In this document: positions 56,727 to 64,000 of the stretch, piece after piece | Position numbering within the stretch: the stretch's first letter is position 1 | How the letters are laid out: each line of letters opens with the position of its first letter | Assembly: GCF_932294415.1 (NCBI RefSeq) | Contig: NC_065536.1 | Location: 49,104,354-49,168,353, forward strand | Origin: Quercus robur | Taxonomy: Eukaryota > Streptophyta > Magnoliopsida > Fagales > Fagaceae | Reading direction: 5' to 3' | DNA length: 64,000 nt | Notes under the pieces: generated by a model | What the model was told of the DNA's origin: nothing | Database searches by the model: none | What the model saw: only the letters and a program-made list of their open reading frames with translations | Translations under genes and position numbers: made by a program

Positions 56727-59700
56727 CAGGGACGGACACAGGTACAAGGCTAAGGGGGCCCGGGCCCCCCCTGGGCCCAAAAAAAAATTTTTTTAGCAAG
56801 TAAAATTTTTCCAAAAAAAAAAAAAGGGGCTTGGGCCCCCCTGAAATTTTTGCTCCGGCCCCCTTCCCCTAGCCCATCATCCGGCCAGCTCAGAGCAGAG
56901 CCCATAAGGCCATAACCCATGTCAATCCACAACAAAAAAAAGAAAAAAAGAAAAAATCTCAGCCCTCAGCAGTCCAAAACCAAACGGAGAGAGCAAAAAC
57001 CAAAGGAAAAAAAAAAAGAAAAAAAAGAAAGAAAGGAAAGTGAGAGATCGAGAGGCGAGAGCTACGAGCGAGACGGAGAGAGACAGAGAGGCAGCGGTGT
57101 CGCCGTGACGCCGTGATGGAGAGAGATAGAGAGCGAGACGAGAGCGAGAGAGTGAGAAGTGCGAACCCAGCTTCGAGCGAGACCCACGCCGGCGAGAGCG
57201 AGACCCACGCCGCCACGCGAGACGAGATCCACTTGCCGCTGTTGCCGCCGGTTGCCGTTTCCCGATCTGCCCAGCCCAGCTTCGAGCCTTCACAGAATCA
57301 CAGTTCACAGAATCACATGTATTTACTCTTTAACTCTTATCTTTTCCTTCAAATTTCAAAACCTTGTGAATCTGTGATCTGAGATTCTGAGAATCAAAGA
57401 AACTGTGCTTGTGGTGTTTGAGTGTTTCTTGTTTGTGTTTTTACTGATGAACTGAAGTTACTGAACTGATTTGGTGATTTGGTGCTTGTGTTGCGGCTGA
57501 ACTGAACTGTTTGTGTGTGTGTGTTTTTTTTGTTTTGGGTTTTTGGCTTTGTGACTCTGTGTTTGTGGCTCTTGTTGCCTTGCATTATATAGATAAAAGA
57601 GATAGATAGAGAGAGTAGAGATTGTAGTGACAGTCAGATGCTTTGTTGACCGGTAGTTGGACATTAGTTAGACATAATAATAGGGAATAGGGAAAAGTGG
57701 AGTTGCTGTTGGGCAAAGACAAGTGACAGGGGAGAAAAAAAAAAAAACAAAAAAAAGGTAAAGTTAAGAATAGTTTTTGTTAGTAGTGCTTGACTGTCTG
57801 TAGTGGGATTCATTGGATATTTGGGTTAGTGGGTCAGAATTAGGAAGATGAAGACAAGAGACAATACAAAGATACAAAAAACATAAAAGATATAAATAAA
57901 GGAAGAGACAACACCGAGACATAAATAAAGGCAGTTTAAACACAAAGATATTAAAGGCAGACCAAAGACAAAAAGAAAAAAAAAATCATATAATATAAGA
58001 AATTATCACACAAATTTAAAAAAATAACGGTAATTCTTATATAATTTTTATTTTATTTGTAGATCAAGAAAAAATCAACTACAATGCTTGATTTTTTCAA
58101 AAGAAAAGGTTCAACTTCAAATTCTTCTGAAGTCAACGTGGAATTGCCAACAACTAATGTTGCTATTCCAATTCCGGAAAATACGGATGTTCCAATTCCG
58201 GAAAATGCGGATGTTCCAATCTCTCAAACACAATTTCAAAGAATTGATCTTGATTCTTTGGATTATGATCTCGGAACACGCAAACAAATATGGGAATATC
58301 ATGTTAATCAACGTGATGAAATTCGACGGGCTTACATTAAAAAAGGTCCGCACCAACCTCCTCTAGAGACATTCAAAAAAAGTGGAAAGCAGAATCGTAG
58401 CTTTCAAGCTTCTTGGTATAGAAATAATTCAAAATGGCTTGAATATTCTCCTACAACAGATGCAGCTTATTGTCTACCCTACTTTGTCTTTCATAATCCA
58501 AATGTGGTTGTGGGACAAAATACATTTATTGTTGGTGGATTTAGAAATTGGAAAAAGGTTGGGGGCAAAGATTGTTCTTTTCAAGTTCATATAGGAAAAG
58601 ATCCTAACTTAGCTCATAGAGTTGCTGAGCAAATGTGTAAGGATTTGATGAACCAATCGCAGCATTTGCAAAGGGTAGTTGATCATTTCACTACTGAACA
58701 AATTGCAAATAATCGGTTGCAATTGAAGGCCACAATTTTTATTGTGCGATATCTTGCCTTTCAAGCTATAGCTTTTAGAGGTCGAGATGAAAGTTTTAGT
58801 TCATTAAATCGTGGGAACTTTCATGAATCATTGGGTATTGTGACTTTTTGGAATGAGAAGGTTGCTGAAATAATAGAAGAAGCTCCAAAAAATGCAACCT
58901 ACACATCACCTAGGATTCAAAAGGAAATTCTACATGTTTTCTCAGCCAAAGTGAAGAAGGCCATTCGGGAAGAAATTGGTGATGCAAAGTTTTGCATAAT
59001 GGTTGATGAAGCTCGTGATGAGTCCATGAAAGAGCAAATGGCTGTCGTGTTTAGATATGTTGATGCAGAAGGCTTTGTGAAAGAACGCTTTTTTGGGCTT
59101 ATTCATGTTGTTGACACTGCATCTTTGACTCTAAAGAAGGGGATATATTCTTTGTTATCTCAATATTGCTTAGATATACAAAATATTCGAGGGCAAGGAT
59201 ATGATGGAGCAAGCAACATGCGAGGTATGTGGAATGGATTACAAGTTTTGATTTTGAATGATTGCCCATATGCTTACTATATCCATTGTTTTGCACATCG
59301 CTTACAATTGGCATTAGTAAAAGCATCAAAACAAGTTGTTCCCATTAGTCATTTTTTTCTTACATTGCTTTTTCTGATCAAAATTGTTCGTGCTTCATGC
59401 AAGCGCAATGAGCAATTGAAAGTTGCCAATGCTAATGAAATAGCACGTTTGATTGATCTTGAAGAGCTTGAGACTGGAAGTGGACTTAATCAAATTGACA
59501 CTTTACAACGACCTGGAGAAACACGTTGGAGTTCACATTTTAGATCAGTTTCTAGCTTATTAAGGATGTTTAGTTCAACTGTTGAAGTTTTACAAAATAT
59601 AATTGATGGTGCAATTGATGGAGAAAATTGGGCAGAAGGAGAGTCAGCTTATGAAGGTTTAACTTCATTTGAATTTGTTTTCATCTTGCATCTTGAGAAG

Positions 59701-60720
59701 GAAACTATGGAGATCATTAATAAACTTTGTCAAACTTTGCAAAGCCAATCTCAAGACATTTTAAATGCCATGCATTTAGTTTCATCTACTAAAGCACTTA
59801 TCCAAAAATTTAGAGATGATGGATGGGATGGCTTACTCACCACTGTGATATCATTTTGTGAGAAGTATCGCATTGATGTCCTGGATATGAATGCTTGTTA
59901 TGTTGCGAGGCGAGGTCGAGCTCGTAATCAACCAGATAACGTTACAAATGAGCATCATTATCGAGTAAATATTTTTTATGCTACAATAGATTCTTAACTA
60001 CAGGAACTAAATTATCGGTTTAATGAAGATGCAATGGAGTTGCTTAGGCTTAGCTCAGCTTTAGAACCTCGAGAGGCATTAAAATCTTTCAGAATTAGTA
60101 ATCTTTGTTTGTTGGTAAAGAATTTCTATCCACAAGATTTCACAGATTATGACAAACAACTGTTGAAGAAGGAGCTTTATCATTTTGAGCATAATGTAGT
60201 CCAAGATCCAGAGTTCAAAAAATTGAAAAGTTTATCTGAGTTGTCTCAATGGTTAGTGAGAACTGGAAATTCAGAACACTACAAACTTGTTGATAGAATG
60301 GTGATACTTGTGCTTACTCTTCCAGTTTCTACTGCTACTACAGAGCGAGCATTTTCAGCTATGAAACTTGTCAAAACTGAACTTCGAAACAAAATGGAAG
60401 GTGACTTTTTGAATGACTCTTTGATGTTATACATTGAAAAGGATATAGCTTCGACATTTAGTTTGGATTCAATAGTAGATGATTTTGAAGATTTGAAAAA
60501 GCGTTGAGTTCCCTTTTTATAGATGATTGTATAAAGAAACAATAGTGTTTCACATCTTTTGTTTTTGTTAGTAGATTGTATCTTAATATATTAAGAAACA
60601 ATGATTTTTGGGTATTTGTCTTGGTTGATAATTTATTAATACTATATGGATGTGTATTTGAAAAAAAAAAAATTTGCTTATCTCTGGCCCCCCTGGCTTA
60701 AAATCCTGCGTTCGTCCCTG
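56727..60720 (+). mobile_element. hAT transposon, 3994 bp, TSD CTAGCAAG
   Basis: Terminal inverted repeats CAGGGACGGACACAGG (left) and CCTGCGTTCGTCCCTG (right), flanked by the perfect 8-bp duplication CTAGCAAG (56719-56726, 60721-60728). The empty site is preserved at 48326-48333. Next to the ends are G/C blocks (GGGGGCCCGGGCCCCCC). A GC-rich leader (about 57040-57300) and a probable leader intron ending TTTGTAG at about 58062 precede a transposase of about 807 codons. Complete in structure, disabled by at least one stop. Confidence 0.96.
58084..60507 (+). pseudogene. hAT transposase (zinc finger MYM-type-1-like), one in-frame stop
   Basis: The frame runs from ATG 58084 to TGA 60507 with one TAA at 59995-59997; both sides are in the same frame. 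The N-terminus holds a TTF-type zinc-finger region (S-F-Q-A-S-W-Y ... S-P-T-T-D-A-A-Y-C-L-P-Y); the second cysteine of the usual C-x2-C is tyrosine 133. Then a DUF4371-like catalytic region with I-M-V-D-E-A-R-D and G-Q-G-Y-D-G-A-S-N-M-R-G, and a C-terminal hAT dimerisation domain (S-T-A-T-T-E-R-A-F-S-A-M). The enzyme would cut and move elements with these ends. The stop removes the dimerisation domain, so this copy is probably inactive. Such proteins are often annotated in plants as zinc finger MYM-type 1-like genes. Confidence 0.94.
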
Positions 60721-61562
60721 CTAGCAAGGGAGGGATGATGCATGGCTGGACATGGTTTTTGAAAGTGACTCCAAAGATTCCATGGAGGTTTTTATCATCC
60801 CAGGTTTACATGGCAGGTGATCAATATAGTTGAGGAGATTAGGAGGTTGAGAAAGGATCAGCGTGGTTCATTACAACTTTCAATTGGGTTTGTAGGGGAA
60901 AGCCTACACACTAGCTCTTGAGCTAGGTATGTGGGCTCTGCGTATGGGGTTTGAGGGGTCTCTGAGCCCAACTACTTTACCTTTTGTTTCGGTAGATGCT
61001 TTAAGGCAGGATTGTTCCTATCATTCTTTTGTAATTAGCTTGGTTTTATGTTCAGTAAATTTTTTTTTCCTATTCGCGGGGCGGGCGCGGGGGGGGGGGG
61101 GGGGGGAGAAGAGGAAAAAAATAAAAAGGATATTGTAGATTAGAATTGGGAAAATCCTAAGTTTTGGGTTGCTCTAAGCCAATTGAAATGAATATTGTGC
61201 CTCTGATAATTATGTGAAATTCATTAATTTGGATCTCCTCCAAAACTAATTTTGAGGCACTTACATATTGCCCTAAGGTAATCACGAGGAATATGTATTC
61301 TTATTCATGGGAGATATATAAATAGTGGAGAGGTGGAGGCAGGGCTGGAATTACTTATATGGAGGCATCACAAAAGATGTTAATATCAATGAATTATCAC
61401 TTGATTGGTTGAATCTCATGGGAACTCTTAATCCTATATATTTAACGAAGAACTCTTAAATGGTAGGAGTGGTTTTTTAATTAAGTGGGGGAAAAAAAGA
61501 ATGGTGCTACAAAATAAGTCCAGTTGTCGAGAGACAACTTTTACCACAATTTTGTTGAAAGT

Positions 61563-61563
<1 letters not shown>

Positions 61564-61597
<34 letters not shown>
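61564..61597 (+). repeat. Poly(A) run, 34 A
   Basis: Uninterrupted A tract within the segmental copy; the partner at about 49158 has only short A-rich sequence, so it expanded after duplication. Confidence 0.9.
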
Positions 61598-61599
<2 letters not shown>

Positions 61600-61775
61600 A
61601 AAGAAGAAGAAGAAGATAGGTCCATGTAATAACAATTGTCCACCACTCATGGTAAATCACTTTTAACTAATTGTGGAAAAAATTGTGACAAATTTTGTTG
61701 TCCATTTATTGATATAAATGTTGCCCCAAATAATACTCATAATTTCCCAGGCCCCAACCTTAAGTGCTATCAATG

Positions 61776-61836
61776 AAATTGTAACAATCCAAAGAAGATT
61801 AGCATGGCCCATCCTCAAGGATGACACGCATAAAAC
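61776..61836 (+). pseudogene. U6 snRNA fragment
   Basis: Reads AAATTGTAACAATCCAAAGA then AGATTAGCATGGCCCATCC and GATGACACGCATAAAAC: the central U6 part with substitutions, lacking the 5' hairpin, 3' end and promoter. Paralogue of 49356-49418. Confidence 0.87.
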
Positions 61837-62690
61837 ATATGATCATTGATTAGCATTCGTTATTTGGTGGAATGAAATTTTAAATTAGAGAAGTGCAATG
61901 TCTGTAATATTTTCTTTATTTGCTGATGAAGTAGTGGTGTGCGGCGTGTGCCTAATTTACTTAGGTTACTTATGATATTAAAAACAAAAAACAAAATCAC
62001 ATCAATCTAAAGTAGAATTCTAAAAAACATAAAAGTTAATCAACTTAAAATAGAGATGCAAAATAAAAAAAAAATAAAAAAAAAATCTGCCAATAAATGA
62101 AAAAATAATTGAGAGAGAGAGAGAGAGAGTTGGAAATAGGTGGATGATATGGCTACTGATGTGGCTCAATAGGAGCTTAACAACAATAAATATTGTATTT
62201 TAACTTTCAGATATATATAAAATATAGATTCTTTATTATAGGCCGTGGTTGTTGATGTTTTTATACTCTCTTTGGTTTGGCAGGAACAAAGTAGCTTAGT
62301 TATATATGAAAGTTGGTTGGTTTCTCCCATAACTAGGGTAGAACATAGCAAAAGTGGTAGAACAAAGCAAAGGTGTTCTTCTAGTTCCGTTGAAATCTTG
62401 AATGAAGAGTTTATTTGGAGGGAAAGAATTCATCCTCACCTATCCATCAGGTCATGTGAGTATGTCTTAACCATACCTTTTCTTTTTTTATTTTTTATTT
62501 TTATTTATTAAAGGAAAGTATTCAGTACCTTTTTTTTTCAACTAAAAAAAAAAACCTTAACAATGCAAAATGTTTAAAACATGTGCTGTGTATCCAAGAG
62601 ATAAGCCATTTTGGATATGCACCACTGTAAGTTTGTTTAAAAAACATTCTCCTCTCTCTCTCTGTGTGTATGTTAAAAATATTTAGTATT

Positions 62691-64000
62691 TGTTGATGGC
62701 CATTTCGGAAGCCCAAGTGGAAGGGAGAAGCCTAGTAACACGGACAGAAATGAGTTGGCAAACGGATAGAAAACCCATTAAGCCCAAGCAGCAGGAATAA
62801 TGGATCACAGGCCCATGAGATAAACAAATGGGACTTGAAGAGGTAAATGAGCTTAAAGGAGTCCGAAAAGAGAGGAAAAACAAACCATGGGCAGTATATG
62901 ATGTGGAAAAGTGAGAATGGGCCGCGACATGCCCAAAGTAATGAAAGCAAAGAAAGTAAGGGGTTGATGGCAAACCCATAAACCCCAAGGATGAGAAATA
63001 ATATAATTGGGTCGGGGAAGCCCAAAGAATTCAGTAAAAGCCCATGGTATTGCGAAGTTAGGAAAAGGGCTGAGGAAGCCCAAGGAAAGCAAACGGGCCC
63101 GGGACGCCCAAGGGAAAACAAATGGGACACAAGAGCCCGCTAATGATGTAACACAAGAACCGATGGCCTTGCTGGGCCATTGGGGGAAGAATAAACGGCA
63201 GGCCCAAAGAGGCCCAGCTAGATTGAAACAAAATAATTTCGCAACAGGAATGATAGAGTAATATGGTAGGAGATAGTAGCAGGAAGAAGGGTGGGCTAAA
63301 GGAAAAGCAAAGCCCACCATCAATCAAGGCCCGACCCCGAATAGGGCAAGCCATAAAGGAAAGGAAACCAGAAAATGGTCAAGAACGGACGGCAAACTGT
63401 GCAGACCAACCACGATAGACCCATGAGTAGCAAGCAAATTTTGGACATATATGGAAGAGAGGCACGCGCAAGGCCTAGACTTCATCAGTCTGTACCCAGC
63501 TAATACAGGACATGGTGAGGTCATGAGTCAGAGGTAAGAGGGCATGGTTTGGCGGTGGGGAGAGGGGAAAACCTATTTTGAGGTTCCTGCTAGGGCTTTT
63601 TTGGGGGAAGTATCCTGATGAGATGACATACCACCCAAATGGGTATAGTTGAGCTGGAACCACTAGGTGCATGCCATGAGGGATAGAGAGAGAGAAAGCA
63701 CCCATATCATAGCAAGAAAGGATGCCACAGCAGACAAACAAACAAAATAACTTTCTTTTGTCTGGTGATAAGGAGTGGCACATAGTCGGACCAGTGGTGG
63801 TCGGTAGGTACATCCAGACCAGACAAAGGTGGTTAAGGGCTAAAATAGTAAAATCCGGTCATGGCAAGCACTATAAAGAGGCCCTTGTCGTGTACAGGAA
63901 CAACAACAACAGTAAGCACCACGGTATTGAAAACTTGAAAACCAGGAAATAGAAGCAAGGATTAAGAAAGAAAAAAGATAAGAAAAAAAGGGAATATTAG
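62691..64000 (+). mobile_element. LTR-like sequence running off the window
   Basis: From about 62691 (TGTTGATGGCC) the composition changes: less AT-rich, with many GCCCAAG / GCCCATG phrases in the style of 4147-7026, and no sustained ORF that looks like protein. A TATA box (CTATAAAGAGGCCC, 63871-63884) is preceded by about 1.2 kb of U3-like sequence. The right end lies outside the window, so neither TSD nor element type can be confirmed, and the left boundary is approximate. Confidence 0.45.

Larger units (their letters stand above)
60729..62470. repeat. Segmental repeat, copy F (right part)
   Basis: Continuation of the segment interrupted by the hAT. It matches 48334-49430 up to the U6 fragment, then skips about 700 bp and matches 50131-51010. 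Contains a G run in a GC-rich patch (about 61078-61107) absent from the other copy. No gene. Confidence 0.8.

Noticed and set aside
59998-60020. Intron explaining the transposase stop (CTACAG before GAACTAAATT)
   Set aside because: Reading simply continues in the same frame on both sides of the TAA with no length gap and no clear donor, so a nonsense mutation is simpler.
62732-63323. Overlapping 132- and 156-codon minus-strand frames near the right edge
   Set aside because: Trp/Phe/Pro-rich low-complexity translation caused by repeated GCCCAAG phrases in an LTR-like sequence; no domain or codon signal.

Overview
The window is nuclear DNA of a flowering plant. It is AT-rich, with long intergenic stretches full of nested LTR retrotransposons, hAT and Mutator-like elements and foldback MITEs, a plant U6 snRNA gene with a plant-type USE + TATA promoter, and one host protein gene. 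The repeat-dense texture suggests a woody eudicot; the species cannot be established from the sequence.

Layout. From 1 to about 37,270 the backbone is a direct tandem duplication (unit 1 about 1600-10588, unit 2 about 10589-37270; about 4.2-4.4 kb each once later insertions are removed). Each unit received different insertions, and the sister unit keeps the empty site, so insertion ends and target-site duplications (TSDs) can be read exactly. Unit 1 holds two TAGGGGTGTT-type hAT elements (3327-3935, 8525-9561) and a 2.88-kb TGTT...AACA retroelement piece (4147-7026). Unit 2 holds a foldback Mutator-like element (11566-12016) and an old Tat-type Ty3/Gypsy element on the minus strand (13249-35246). 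A young plus-strand Tat element (21407-31828) sits inside the old element's reverse transcriptase; its 649-bp LTRs differ at only 4 sites. Both Tat elements carry gag-protease-RT-RNaseH plus a second, archaeal-type RNase H, an integrase, a tandem-repeat block behind pol, and a spliced gene on the opposite strand (aORF) that converges on pol.

38285-40390 is an intact, intronless canonical poly(A) polymerase with all catalytic aspartates and a bipartite nuclear signal. It is the only intact host protein gene seen.

From about 43,500 to the end come a 631-bp solo LTR, a Mutator-like element with a GC-rich tandem-repeat core ending 34 bp upstream of the U6 USE, the complete U6 gene (45867-45968), and a decayed set of segmental copies of the locus that includes two U6 fragments (49356, 61776). 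A complete 3994-bp hAT transposon (56727-60720) is present with one in-frame stop in its transposase; its empty site survives at 48326-48333. The right edge enters another LTR-like sequence that runs off the window.

Functionally the window combines RNA-processing loci (poly(A) polymerase, U6) with several generations of transposable elements. The features least explained by standard annotation are the spliced antisense gene shared by two Tat elements of different ages, the dense GGACGA/TCGTCC motif spread over the young element, and the intronless poly(A) polymerase.
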